A stretch of 64,000 nt of DNA from Nitrospirota bacterium (lineage in GTDB: Bacteria; Nitrospirota; UBA9217): NCBI GenBank assembly GCA_020052615.1, contig JAGVOT010000134.1, forward strand, positions 62,001 to 126,000, given 5' to 3'. A program made the position numbers and the translations under genes. Of the stretch, positions 32,522 to 41,078 are shown piece by piece. Positions within the stretch are counted from its first letter, which is position 1; each line of letters opens with the position of its first letter. The notes under the pieces are model-generated. The model did no database searches. It saw only the letters and a program-made list of their open reading frames with translations, and was not told the DNA's origin.

Positions 32522-32625
32522 CGTTCTGTACTTTGGTACAGGCCGGTCAGATGTGGTGCCTGACCGGCGACTCGAAGGTGCAAGTCCTTTACGGGCCTTG
32601 ATGGAAGGAACCGTTAGCCTTCTTC
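32522..32625 (+). ncRNA. Possible structured RNA or decayed group II intron end
   Basis: Three hairpins follow in order: CTGTAC/GTACAG, then GCCGGTCAG/CTGACCGGC (nine pairs around ATGTGGTGC), then small stems in GAAGGTGCAAGTCCTTTACGG and ACGG..CCGT. The motif resembles sequence I associate with the 5' domain of group II introns, without certainty. No reverse transcriptase gene and no tRNA fold are present. It lies between a terminator and a promoter. Confidence 0.4.
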
Positions 32626-32631
32626 GCAAAG

Positions 32632-32659
32632 TTGTATTTTTATTAAAAATCGGTATAAT
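32632..32659 (+). promoter_or_regulatory. Sigma-70 promoter of the lipoprotein gene
   Basis: TTGTAT at 32632-32637, 16 bases, then a perfect TATAAT at 32654-32659. Transcription would start near 32666, 24 bases before GTG 32690. Confidence 0.7.
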
Positions 32660-32689
32660 TAGCACTATACCAATTTAGGAGGCCTGCCG

Positions 32690-33628
32690 GTGAAAGGAAT
32701 ACTTTTGGTTTTGATCACACTTCTTGTCTGTTGGGGGTGTACGAAAGAGCAGGCCACCCAGGATGGACCAGGTGCATCCGGTGCCGCGACCGACGGCATC
32801 CCGCCTCAGCCGGTGGTAAACTACGCCGAGATACTTTCTCAAACCATGACCTCAGAAAGCCCCTTGACCCTTCAGTTCACCACGGAAAGCGGGGTGACCA
32901 GGCCTGATCTGTTCATTATCACCTGGTATGTCGATGGGACCGTTGTAGAAGGAGCAAAGGGGAACATCCTGGAACCGCAGAACTTCCGCAAAGGATCGAC
33001 AGTGGAGGCTGAGGTCACCCCGACCGACGGAAAGGTCCTCGGCGCACCATTCCGCGCTAAAGATGTGATTGTGAAGAACACGCCGCCTATGGCTACTGCG
33101 GCGGCGCTTAGACCGGTGCCTGCCTTCGCGGGCGATACGCTTTCTATAGCTGCCGAAGGGACCGACAGGGATGGCGACACGATCACCTTCGAGGTCCAGT
33201 GGCTTGTCAATAATGCGAACGCGGCGGGAAAAGACAAGGGCCAATTGGAAACGACTGGCCTCAGAAAAAATGATCGGATCACGGCAATGGTGACTCCTTA
33301 CGATGGCGAGGACCGTGGGACGCCCTATCCTTCGACCTATCTCACCCTTTCGAACCGCAATCCTGATATCACGTCCGTGCCGCCCGAGGGCTTGCAGGAT
33401 GGGGTCTATGTCTACCAGGTAGTGGTCAAGGACCTGGACGGAGACCCTGTCACGTTCAGTTTGGTTACGGCTCCCGCGGGAATGACCATCGATAAGAATA
33501 GCGGCTTGATCCGGTGGCAGCCTCCGGTCAGCGATTCCCGTCAGCAGATGTCGGTCAAGATCGCCGCGAATGACGGCGATGGGGGTGTGGTTTATCAGGA
33601 ATATTCGGTAGTCCTCGACGTGAAATAG
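32690..33628 (+). CDS. Lipoprotein with Ig-like/cadherin-like domains
   Basis: The start is a GTG with AGGAGG about 7 bases upstream. The signal peptide ends at LLVCWGC-TKEQ, a lipobox with an unusual Cys at -3. The mature protein, about 295 residues, has three beta-sandwich modules. The last is a He_PIG-like Ig domain: GLQDGVYVYQVVVKDLDGDPVTFSL, followed by APAGMTIDKNSGLIRWQP and QMSVKIAANDGDGG. The first two use the same -VDGTVVEGAKG- and -TPYDGEDRGTPY- loops. These modules bind proteins or sugars at the cell surface. It follows the pilus operon but has its own promoter, so a link to pili is possible but not shown. Confidence 0.8.
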   Translation: MKGILLVLITLLVCWGCTKEQATQDGPGASGAATDGIPPQPVVNYAEILSQTMTSESPLTLQFTTESGVTRPDLFIITWYVDGTVVEGAKGNILEPQNFRKGSTVEAEVTPTDGKVLGAPFRAKDVIVKNTPPMATAAALRPVPAFAGDTLSIAAEGTDRDGDTITFEVQWLVNNANAAGKDKGQLETTGLRKNDRITAMVTPYDGEDRGTPYPSTYLTLSNRNPDITSVPPEGLQDGVYVYQVVVKDLDGDPVTFSLVTAPAGMTIDKNSGLIRWQPPVSDSRQQMSVKIAANDGDGGVVYQEYSVVLDVK

Positions 33629-33660
33629 TATCCACAAGAATATAAAGTGATATGAGAAGA

Positions 33661-33683
33661 GCGTCTCCGGACGCTTTTTTTTG
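33661..33683 (+). terminator. Rho-independent terminator
   Basis: GCGTC, loop TCCG, GACGC and eight T form a short GC hairpin 33 bases after the lipoprotein stop. The remaining bases to 33860 include CTTCGTGAACTTCGTAG-type degenerate repeat and no gene. Confidence 0.8.
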
Positions 33684-33863
33684 TGGAAGAGATGGGATGA
33701 GTACCTTTATCCACGAGGGCGCGACCCAAAGCAGGAGTTTCTAGGCGAGAACGCAAGGAAAACGAGAATGGAAGTTGCTGTCACATTTCTGAATATATTT
33801 ACTTCGCTGACTTCGTGAACTTCGTAGTAACTGACCTTAGCTTAAGATGCTTTCTTGAATTTT

Positions 33864-34439
33864 ATGACCCCAAAGATCATTCTAGCATCGAACTCTCCGC
33901 GGCGTCGTGAACTACTGAGGCAGATCGGTCTGTCCTTCACCGTTTCTCCGGCCGATGTCGATGAGAGCATCCTCCCCGGGGAGTCGCCTGAGGACTACGC
34001 GGTCAGGGTTGCCCTCGACAAGGCGCGTATCGCGGCGGTACGCGCAGGGGAGGGGATCGTCATCGCGGCCGACACTATTGTGGTCGTAGGAGATTCCATC
34101 CTCGGGAAGCCGGCCGATGCCCGTGAGGCAGCAGACATGCTGGCGTTGCTTGCCGGAAAGGAGCATCGTGTCGTTACCTCACTTGCCGTCATGGACGCGG
34201 GAACGGCGAGGAGCGTGACCCGTACGTCGGTAACGAAGGTTTGGTTCAGGGACCTGACGAAGCGGGAGATAGAAGCCTATGTGGCAACCGGCGAACCTAT
34301 GGATAAGGCAGGTGCATATGGTATCCAGGAACGAGGCGCATTGCTGGTGGATAGAATAGAAGGATGTTATTCGAATGTTGTGGGACTGCCGTTGTCGCTC
34401 CTGGGTGAGATGCTGCGGGAATTTGACGTTAACCTTTAA
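33864..34439 (+). CDS. maf: Maf-family nucleotide pyrophosphatase
   Basis: The 191-residue protein starts at ATG 33864 (a TTG three codons earlier is possible). It has the Maf signature IILASNSPRRRELL, then VDESILPGESPEDYAVRVALDKA, VIAADTIVVVGDSILGKP (catalytic Asp) and YVATGEPMDKAGAYGIQERGALLVDRIEGCYSNVVGLP. Maf proteins hydrolyse non-canonical or excess nucleoside triphosphates to monophosphates and affect septum formation in some species. No partner gene is nearby; it may be a single transcription unit. Function is secure at family level. Confidence 0.94.
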   Translation: MTPKIILASNSPRRRELLRQIGLSFTVSPADVDESILPGESPEDYAVRVALDKARIAAVRAGEGIVIAADTIVVVGDSILGKPADAREAADMLALLAGKEHRVVTSLAVMDAGTARSVTRTSVTKVWFRDLTKREIEAYVATGEPMDKAGAYGIQERGALLVDRIEGCYSNVVGLPLSLLGEMLREFDVNL

Positions 34440-34999
34440 CGGGAGAGGTTGTTGATCCTTTTAATAGCGGCACGTACTGCGGATTAATGCAATCTCATGT
34501 TGTATTTAAGAAAGAACGACCTTTCACGAAGCAATTCTCTGCAATTGAGAAAAATATCCCTGTGAACCCTTGACAGGTTCATTGCTCTTGCTATGATTAA
34601 TTTAATGGTGTCATTGTCTGACATGCCGGCAATGCAGCATGCGTCTATCCTCCCCCCTAATTCGATACGCATGAAGCATTGAATCTAAGGGTCCTCCAGC
34701 AAGGATCTCCGGCATGAGGGAGATAATGCTTCTTCCGGTAGATCCCCCAAAAAGACAGCGGCGCCATAAGGCGTCCCGATGCCCCGTTGAATTAAGGGCA
34801 ACGGGGCGCCTGGTTTTTCCAGCCTTGCTGTTTCTTGAAGAGCAGTTCGTTCTTTATCCGCCTCTATCATTAAGTTGATCCGCTTCTTCAGTGTCCAAAT
34901 AGTCTTTCTCTGTTCATTCCCCCCCGTACTTGCAATTCCTCTGTTAATCACCTACAATAGTATCAAGGCTGTAATCTCCTGATATTTATCGGAAAATGC
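34440..34999. other. Intergenic region with structured segments, no firm gene
   Basis: Two minus-strand frames, 62 residues (34484-34672) and 88 residues (34685-34951), show no family I know, and neither has a clear ribosome site. A long stem, GCCCCGTT (34781-34788) with AACGGGGC (34800-34807) plus flanking GGCGCC matches, may be an RNA element on either strand. Near 34960 the DNA is AT-rich, presumably the xerD promoter area. I cannot assign a function. Confidence 0.45.
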
Positions 35000-35881
35000 A
35001 TGGATAATGATCTTCTAAAACGCTTTCTGAACTACCTCGCCGTTGAAAAGGGGCTTTCCCGGAACACCCTTGAATCCTACGAACGCGACCTGAAAAAATA
35101 TTTCTTGTTCATGGAAGGCAAGGCGCCTGATGGCATCAGGCAGCACGATGTGCTGGACTTTCTTTCCCGATTGTCATCGGACGGGATGGCAGTACCGTCG
35201 GCCGCGAGGTGCCTCTCGGCGGTCAGAGGGTTCCACAAGTACCTGCTGATCGACGGCCTGTCCAAGAGCGAACCGACGGGGAATATCGAGACGCCGCACG
35301 GTTGGAAACGGCTCCCGAAAACCTTGAGCAGCAGCGAGGTGGAATCGCTGTTGGCACAGCCGGAACGGACATCGCCGCTGGGCATCCGGGACAAGGCGAT
35401 GCTTGAGCTCCTCTATGCCACCGGCCTGCGTGCGAGCGAACTGGTCGGATTGAGACTGCAGGACATCAACCTGGAGCGGGGATTCGTCATCGTTGTCGGA
35501 AAAGGATCCAAGGAGCGCGCGGTGCCGCTCGGCGAGGTTGCCGGCTCCCGGGTAAGGGAATATTGCGACCGGACAAGACCGCTGCTTCTTAAAGGAAGTG
35601 AATCCGAGTTTCTGTTCATCAGTTCCCGTCACCGGCAGATCACCCGTCAGATGTTCTGGGAGCGGATCAAACACTATGTGCGGAAGGCCGGCATCATGAA
35701 GAGTGTTTCTCCCCACACGCTGCGCCACTCCTTTGCCACTCACCTTCTGGACAACGGCGCCGACCTTCGCGCTGTACAGGCCATGCTCGGCCATTCCGAC
35801 ATATCGACCACCCAGATCTATACATACGTGTCCCGTGAGCGGCTGAAGCAGATCCACGAAAGATATCATCCGAGGGGGTGA
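35000..35881 (+). CDS. xerD: Site-specific tyrosine recombinase XerD/XerC
   Basis: The 293-residue protein resolves chromosome dimers. It has the N-terminal SAM-like DNA-binding domain (..FLNYLAVEKGLSRNTLESYERDLKKY..) and the catalytic residues R144 (ATGLRASELVGL), K168, H239 (HTLRHSFATHLL, R242), H265 (LGHSDISTTQIY) and the nucleophile Y274. Length and order are those of XerD. ATG 35000 has TCGGAAAATGC upstream, no strong site. It lies next to the tRNA nucleotidyltransferase gene, not in a phage or transposon, so it should be the housekeeping form. Confidence 0.92.
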   Translation: MDNDLLKRFLNYLAVEKGLSRNTLESYERDLKKYFLFMEGKAPDGIRQHDVLDFLSRLSSDGMAVPSAARCLSAVRGFHKYLLIDGLSKSEPTGNIETPHGWKRLPKTLSSSEVESLLAQPERTSPLGIRDKAMLELLYATGLRASELVGLRLQDINLERGFVIVVGKGSKERAVPLGEVAGSRVREYCDRTRPLLLKGSESEFLFISSRHRQITRQMFWERIKHYVRKAGIMKSVSPHTLRHSFATHLLDNGADLRAVQAMLGHSDISTTQIYTYVSRERLKQIHERYHPRG

Positions 35882-35887
35882 ATCAAT

Positions 35888-35978
35888 CGCGGATTGTGGA
35901 TTGCGAATTGGGGATATGAAATGGGCCAAAAGTAGATATACTCCGGAATGTTCCAATCCGTAATCCGAAATCCGAAAT
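35888..35978. repeat. Inverted degenerate ATTGCGGATT-type repeat
   Basis: The left part ATTGTGGATTGCGAATTG and the right part CAATCCGTAATCCGAAATCCGAAAT are imperfect reverse complements built of 10-base units. They lie between xerD and the next gene. This intergenic satellite may form a hairpin that ends the xerD transcript. Confidence 0.5.
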
Positions 35979-35984
35979 AGATCT

Positions 35985-38609
35985 ATGGAGATCATCACCA
36001 GTCATACGAACGCCGACTTCGACGCCCTTGCCTCCATGGTGGCGGCGAAGAAGCTGTACCCCGGCGCCAAACTGGTCTTCGCCGGCTCCCAGGAAAAGAG
36101 CATGCGGGACTTCTTTGTTGAATCTACCGCTTACACCATCGAGACCGAACGGCTTCGCAACATCGACGTGGAGAAGATCACCCGGCTGATCGTCGTTGAT
36201 AACCGTAATCCCCGCCGCCTGGGAAAGCTCGAAGGCGCGCTCGGCCGTCCCGGCGTCACGGTCCATATCTACGACCATCATCCCCCCACGGAAGGCGACA
36301 TACGGGGAGAGGTCGAGGTGATCGAGGAGGTCGGCGCCACGACGACGCTGATGATCGAGCTGCTGCGGAAACAGGACATAGGAATATCGCCCTTCGAGGC
36401 AACTATCTTCGCTCTCGGCATTTATGAAGAGACCGGCTCACTTACCTACCATTCGACCACCGAGCGGGACGCCCTGGCCGCAGCCTACCTCATTGGCCAG
36501 GGGGCGAACCTGAACGTCGTTGCCGACTTCATCTCGCGCGACCTTACGCCCGAACAGGCCGGCGTGCTGGCCGATCTCATGACCGCTGCGAAACGGTATG
36601 ACATCAACGGCGTGGAGATCGTTATCGCCGCCGTTGCAACACCCCACTTCATCCCCGATCTCGCGGCACTGGCCCACCAGATGCAGACGAATGGCGGCCT
36701 GGACGCGTTGTTCCTCGTTGTGCAGTCGGGAGAGAAGACCCATGTCATCGGCCGCACGAGGATCCCCCAGGTGAACGCGGGCAAGGTTCTGGAACCTCTG
36801 GGCGGCGGCGGCCACCTGACCGCAGCGTCCGCTGTGGCGCGGGACCTCACGTATCTTGAGGCGCGTGAGCGCCTCATCGAAATCCTGAAACATCACATAA
36901 AACCCGGCAAGATCGCCGCAGACATCATGACGTCGCCGGTCAAGACGATCGCCTCGGGGACCCCCATCGTAGAGGCGAACGAGGACATGACGAGATTCAG
37001 CGTGAACGTCCTTCCCGTCCTGGAGGGCCGCCGCTTCCTGGGGATCATCACCCGCGAAGTGGTCCAGAAGGCACTGTTCCACGGCCTCGGTAAGCGCAGC
37101 GTGGACGAGTTCATGTCGACGGGCGTCTCGATCGTCGGCCCGGACATGCCCATGGGCAGTGTCGAGCAGATCATGATCGGAGAACGCCAGCGGTTCATGC
37201 CGGTCATCGACCGGGACGGGGTCCTTACCGGCGCTATAACCCGGACCGACCTGCTCCGGTCACTGCACGAGGAGCGCTTCAGCCGGAACGGCCGGCTGTC
37301 GTCCGAGACCGAGCCGCATCAGATCCGGAACATCCGGAACATGATCGAGGAACGGGTGCCGCCTCGCGTGCGCGCCGCGCTGAAGAGCGTGGGCGACATG
37401 GCCGATGAATCGGGTTTTCCCGTCTATCTCGTAGGGGGGATCATCCGCGACCTGTTCCTCAGGAAAGCGAACTATGACGTCGATATCGTCGTGGAGGGGG
37501 ACGGCATCACTTTCGCGGGGATGCTGATCAAGAAGATGGGCGGTCGGATGAAAACGCACCAGAAGTTCGGCACCGCGATCGTTGTTCTTCCCGACGGCCT
37601 GAAGATCGACATAGCCACGGCGCGGCTCGAATATTATGATTCTCCGGCAGCCCTGCCGACGGTCGAGCTTTCCTCCATCAAGAAGGACCTCTACCGGCGG
37701 GATTTTACGATCAACACCCTCGCGGTCCGGCTGAACGGCAGCCATTTCGGGGAGCTCATTGATTTCTTCGGCGGTCAGCGGGACATCAAGGAGCGGACCC
37801 TACGCATCCTGCATAATCTCTCCTTCGTCGAGGACCCCACCCGCGTGTTCCGGGCGATACGTTTCGAACAACGGTTCGACTTTGTCATCAGCAAACACAC
37901 CCAGAACCTGATCAAGAGCGCGGTAAGCCTGAAGCTGTTCGACCGCCTGACGGGCGAACGGATCTACGACGAACTGGTGCTCATGTTCTCCGAGCTGGAC
38001 CCCCTGAAGGTCCTCAAACGCATGCGGGAACTGGACCTTCTGAAATTCCTGCATCCCGGACTGCGGTTCAGCGCAGAGCTGGAACGGCTCTTCATCAGCA
38101 TCGGCGAGACCCTCACCTGGTACCGGCTGCTCTATCTCAACAGGGAGGCGGAACGCTGGTTCGTCTACTTTATGGGCCTGTTCGATCGGCTGAAGGACGA
38201 TGCGGTCCAGGAGACCCTCGAACGGCTGGCCGTGCCGCCGCGCGTCGGGAAGCGGATCATGGTCTCACGGCAGCACTGCCGGGACGTTCTGTTCGAGTTC
38301 TATCGGAACGACCATATCGCCGCAAGCCGTGTCTATGACCTTCTGCGGCCGTTGGACATCGAGCAGGTCCTCATCATGATGGCAAAGGCCAGGAAGGAAC
38401 CCGCCAAGAGGTACATCTCGCTCTACCTGACGCGCCTTCGGGAGATAAAGGTAACGCTTACCGGCGATTCCCTCAAGGAACTGGGGCTTCCGCCGGGACC
38501 CCGGTACAAGAAGATCCTTACGGCGCTCCTTGACGCGAAACTGGACGGGAAGATCAGCACCGATGAGGATGAGATCGAATTCGTGAAGAAGGCCGTCAAG
38601 AAGCTGTGA
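35985..38609 (+). CDS. DHH-CBS-tRNA nucleotidyltransferase fusion (A- or CCA-adding)
   Basis: The 874-residue protein fuses three parts. First is a DHH phosphoesterase (SHTNADFDALASM at residues 5-17, VDNRN, YDHHPP and the DHHA1-like GGGGHLTAASAV). Then come two CBS repeats (about residues 305-430: DIMTSPVKTIASGTPIVEAN, DEFMSTGVSIVGPDMP). Last is a class II nucleotidyltransferase (VYLVGGIIRDLFLR, YDVDIVVEGD, RRDFTINTLAV, EDPTRVFRAIRF). This architecture is known in Aquifex, Geobacter and others as an A-adding or CCA-adding enzyme, where the DHH part may be an exonuclease. The ATG at 35985 has few Shine-Dalgarno features. The base composition is normal. Confidence 0.9.
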   Translation: MEIITSHTNADFDALASMVAAKKLYPGAKLVFAGSQEKSMRDFFVESTAYTIETERLRNIDVEKITRLIVVDNRNPRRLGKLEGALGRPGVTVHIYDHHPPTEGDIRGEVEVIEEVGATTTLMIELLRKQDIGISPFEATIFALGIYEETGSLTYHSTTERDALAAAYLIGQGANLNVVADFISRDLTPEQAGVLADLMTAAKRYDINGVEIVIAAVATPHFIPDLAALAHQMQTNGGLDALFLVVQSGEKTHVIGRTRIPQVNAGKVLEPLGGGGHLTAASAVARDLTYLEARERLIEILKHHIKPGKIAADIMTSPVKTIASGTPIVEANEDMTRFSVNVLPVLEGRRFLGIITREVVQKALFHGLGKRSVDEFMSTGVSIVGPDMPMGSVEQIMIGERQRFMPVIDRDGVLTGAITRTDLLRSLHEERFSRNGRLSSETEPHQIRNIRNMIEERVPPRVRAALKSVGDMADESGFPVYLVGGIIRDLFLRKANYDVDIVVEGDGITFAGMLIKKMGGRMKTHQKFGTAIVVLPDGLKIDIATARLEYYDSPAALPTVELSSIKKDLYRRDFTINTLAVRLNGSHFGELIDFFGGQRDIKERTLRILHNLSFVEDPTRVFRAIRFEQRFDFVISKHTQNLIKSAVSLKLFDRLTGERIYDELVLMFSELDPLKVLKRMRELDLLKFLHPGLRFSAELERLFISIGETLTWYRLLYLNREAERWFVYFMGLFDRLKDDAVQETLERLAVPPRVGKRIMVSRQHCRDVLFEFYRNDHIAASRVYDLLRPLDIEQVLIMMAKARKEPAKRYISLYLTRLREIKVTLTGDSLKELGLPPGPRYKKILTALLDAKLDGKISTDEDEIEFVKKAVKKL

Positions 38610-38679
38610 ATTGGCGTTTTTCGTTGACGAGAAAACACAATTGCGGCATAGTATGATCGTGATCTGAACATTACGGAGC

Positions 38680-38850
38680 AAACAGCTGTCTCGCGCAAAG
38701 CCGCAAAAACCGCAAAGGTAGGTAAGAAATCTGAGGTTCAAGAAAGTGTAGACTGTAAATCTAAAGTTTAGATAAACGACTAATTATCTGGATTTCTTGT
38801 CTATTTTTTCTTGGCGTCTTTGCGGCTTTGCGCGATATGATCTGCTGTTT
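38680..38850. repeat. Nested palindromic element, about 170 bases
   Basis: Arms occur in mirror order. AAACAGC (38680-38686) pairs with GCTGTTT (38844-38850). TCGCGCAAAGCCGCAAA (38691-38707) pairs perfectly with the sequence at 38819-38835. AAGAAATC (38714-38721) pairs with GATTTCTT (38791-38798). A central ATCTAAA-G-TTTAGAT lies at 38759-38773. It holds no gene. It looks like a miniature mobile or satellite element able to form a cruciform or a long hairpin RNA. Confidence 0.75.
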
Positions 38851-38900
38851 CTTTGACGTTAGTGCTTTTTGGTCACTGAAAAGAAAACGACATTTTACCT

Positions 38901-40541
38901 ATGATCTACCTTAACCTATTCGGCGGCGTACTGCTCCTCCTGTACGGCATCAAGCTGGTGAACGACGGGCTCCAGAACGCGGCCGGTCCGCGCATCCGAT
39001 CGCTCCTCCGGTCCCTGACGAGCAATCGTCTGGCCGCCGTCGGTGCCGGGGCATTCATCACCGGCCTCATCCAGTCCAGCAGCGCCACATCGGTCATGCT
39101 CGTGGGATTCGTCAGCGCCGGGCTGATGAGCTTCCGCCAGACCCTGGCCGTCATCCTGGGGGCGGACATCGGAGCGACGCTCACCGTCCAGTTGATCGCG
39201 TTCCACGTAGCGGACTACGCCGTGCCGCTCATCGGCGCCGGCCTCTCCCTATTTCTGTTCGCCAAGCGGGGCCATCTCAAGACCATTGGCGCCGGACTGG
39301 TGGGTTTCGGCTTCGTATTTCTCTCGATACGCATCATGTCCGAAGCCATGGCGCCGCTCCAGCAGAGCGTGCTGTTCAAAGATGTGCTGGTTGCGCTCGT
39401 CGGCGCTCCCTTTACCGGCATCATCCTGTCGGCGGCATTTACCGCCTTGATCCACAGCAGCGCGGCCACCATCGGCATTGCGCTCGCCCTTGCCGTCAAT
39501 GGACTGATCCCGCTTGGCGGGGCGATCCATATCGTCCTGGGCGCCAACATCGGGACCTGCTCCACGGCGCTTATGGCGAGCCTGCGGTCGCCCGCGGAGG
39601 CGCGGCGCGTCGCCTGGGCCCATGTCCTGTTCAAGGTGGTCGGCGTCGTGCTCCTTCTGCCGTTCCTTCCGTCCTTTGAACGGATCGTCAGCGCTGCCGG
39701 GACCGAGCCGGTACGGCAGATCGCGAACGCCCACACGCTGTTCAACGTCATCATGGCGTTCTTCTTCCTGCCGTTCCTCGGTCTTTTCGCCAAATTGCTG
39801 GTCAAGCTCGTACCGGATTCTCCCGAGGAAAAGAAGTTCGGCCCCCGGTATCTCGACAACCATGTCCTCAAGACACCCTCCCTGGCGCTGGGTCAGGCTA
39901 CGAGGGAAACGCTCCGCGAATCGGACCTGGTGCGCGAAATGCTGGTCGACTCCATCAAGGTGCTGCAGGTGGACGACCAGGCGCTGATCAATTCCATCAA
40001 GGACAAGGACAACCTCGTCGATATTCTGGACCGTCAGATACGCCTGTACCTCACGCGTCTGTCGTCGTCGACGCTTACGGAGGTCCAGTCACGGCGCGCC
40101 GTGGCGCTGCTCGAGGCGAGCCGCGATCTGGAAAGCATCGGAGACATCGTGGACCGGAACCTCATGCCGCTTGCCCTCAAGAGGATCACCAAGGGGCTCA
40201 TGTTCTCCGAAGAGGGCATCAACGAGATCATCGGCTATCACAAGAAACTCGTCGAGAACTTCGATCTGGCGATCTCCGCGTTTACGAGCAACGACAGCGA
40301 TATCGGACGAAGGGTCCTCAGGAACAAGGAGGAACTGGACGGTCTGGAACGGGAGCTTACCCAGGCGCACCTGGAACGCCTCAGAAAGGGCCTCCGTGAA
40401 TCCATTGAGACGAGCCATATTCACCTGGACATTATCGGCAATTTCGCGCGCATCCATTCCCTGAGCACCCACATGATCTACCCGATATTCGAGGACACAC
40501 GGAGCAAAGGCAGGGAAGAGGCTTTTGTCGTTGGGGTGTAG
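38901..40541 (+). CDS. Na+/phosphate cotransporter (NptA/PNaS family) with PhoU-like tail
   Basis: The 546-residue membrane protein has two repeats of the Na/Pi cotransporter motif, GAFITGLIQSSSATSVMLVG (near residues 50-70) and ALIHSSAATIGIALALAVNG, each with the QSS/HSS sodium site and about eight membrane helices. A soluble C-terminal helical bundle with PhoU-like features begins near residue 340 (..RETLRESDLVREMLVDSIKV.., ..SRDLESIGDIVDRNL..). The pair uses the sodium gradient to move phosphate, with a possible regulatory PhoU part. It follows the palindrome with little space. No phosphate-regulon box is apparent. Confidence 0.9.
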   Translation: MIYLNLFGGVLLLLYGIKLVNDGLQNAAGPRIRSLLRSLTSNRLAAVGAGAFITGLIQSSSATSVMLVGFVSAGLMSFRQTLAVILGADIGATLTVQLIAFHVADYAVPLIGAGLSLFLFAKRGHLKTIGAGLVGFGFVFLSIRIMSEAMAPLQQSVLFKDVLVALVGAPFTGIILSAAFTALIHSSAATIGIALALAVNGLIPLGGAIHIVLGANIGTCSTALMASLRSPAEARRVAWAHVLFKVVGVVLLLPFLPSFERIVSAAGTEPVRQIANAHTLFNVIMAFFFLPFLGLFAKLLVKLVPDSPEEKKFGPRYLDNHVLKTPSLALGQATRETLRESDLVREMLVDSIKVLQVDDQALINSIKDKDNLVDILDRQIRLYLTRLSSSTLTEVQSRRAVALLEASRDLESIGDIVDRNLMPLALKRITKGLMFSEEGINEIIGYHKKLVENFDLAISAFTSNDSDIGRRVLRNKEELDGLERELTQAHLERLRKGLRESIETSHIHLDIIGNFARIHSLSTHMIYPIFEDTRSKGREEAFVVGV

Positions 40542-40610
40542 GGCAAGGATTAGGGCAGACGACAGACAGGATCAACGTCCAGGGGAATACTCACATAACA
40601 GGAGACATCC

Positions 40611-41009
40611 ATGATCAGGCAATTGCGTGTTAAGACGAATTCCAGGACCGAACTGGTGGACATCACCCAGGGAGTGCAGAGGCTGGTGACCGAGAGCGGG
40701 ATCAGGTCAGGTCTGTGCTATGTCTACGTACCGCATACGACCTCAGGGGTGACGATCAACGAAAACACGGACCCGAACGTGGGGCGCGATATCCTGAAGG
40801 AATTGAACAAGGTGATCCCTTTTGAGGACAATTATGGCCATAACGAGGGGAATTCAGCGGCCCATATCAAATCGACGATCGTCGGAATATCGAAGGCGGT
40901 CATCGTCGATGAGGGAAGGCTTGCTCTCGGTACCTGGCAATCGATCTTTTACTGTGAGTTCGACGGCCCGCGGGACAGGCGGGTGTACGTTAAGGTGATG
41001 AAGGATTAA
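40611..41009 (+). CDS. YjbQ/UPF0047 family protein
   Basis: The 132-residue protein has the whole signature: ..RTELVDITQGVQRLV.., GLCYVYVPHTTSGVTINENTDPNVGRDILK, YGHNEGNSAAHIKSTIVG and LALGTWQSIFYCEFDGPRDRRVYVKVM. The conserved histidines may bind a metal. Some members have a thiamine-phosphate synthase activity in assays, but the role in cells is unclear. ATG 40611 has CAGGAGAC about 8 bases upstream. It is 69 bases after the transporter and 69 before the next gene. Confidence 0.9.
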   Translation: MIRQLRVKTNSRTELVDITQGVQRLVTESGIRSGLCYVYVPHTTSGVTINENTDPNVGRDILKELNKVIPFEDNYGHNEGNSAAHIKSTIVGISKAVIVDEGRLALGTWQSIFYCEFDGPRDRRVYVKVMKD

Positions 41010-41078
41010 GCCAGGGGTCAGGAAACATCACTTTCTGAACCACAACACAATAAGCTGTTTTCCGGAGAAATACTATTG

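Noticed and set aside
32577-32600. GGTGCAAGTCC as the T-arm of a tRNA
   Set aside because: No acceptor stem, anticodon arm or CCA can be built around it; no tRNA gene was found in the window.
34484-34951. Two short minus-strand frames in the gap before xerD
   Set aside because: No recognisable family, no ribosome site, and stems that suggest RNA structure rather than coding.
35000-35881. xerD as an integrase of a prophage or integron
   Set aside because: No att-like repeats or phage genes nearby; sequence and length fit the housekeeping XerD.
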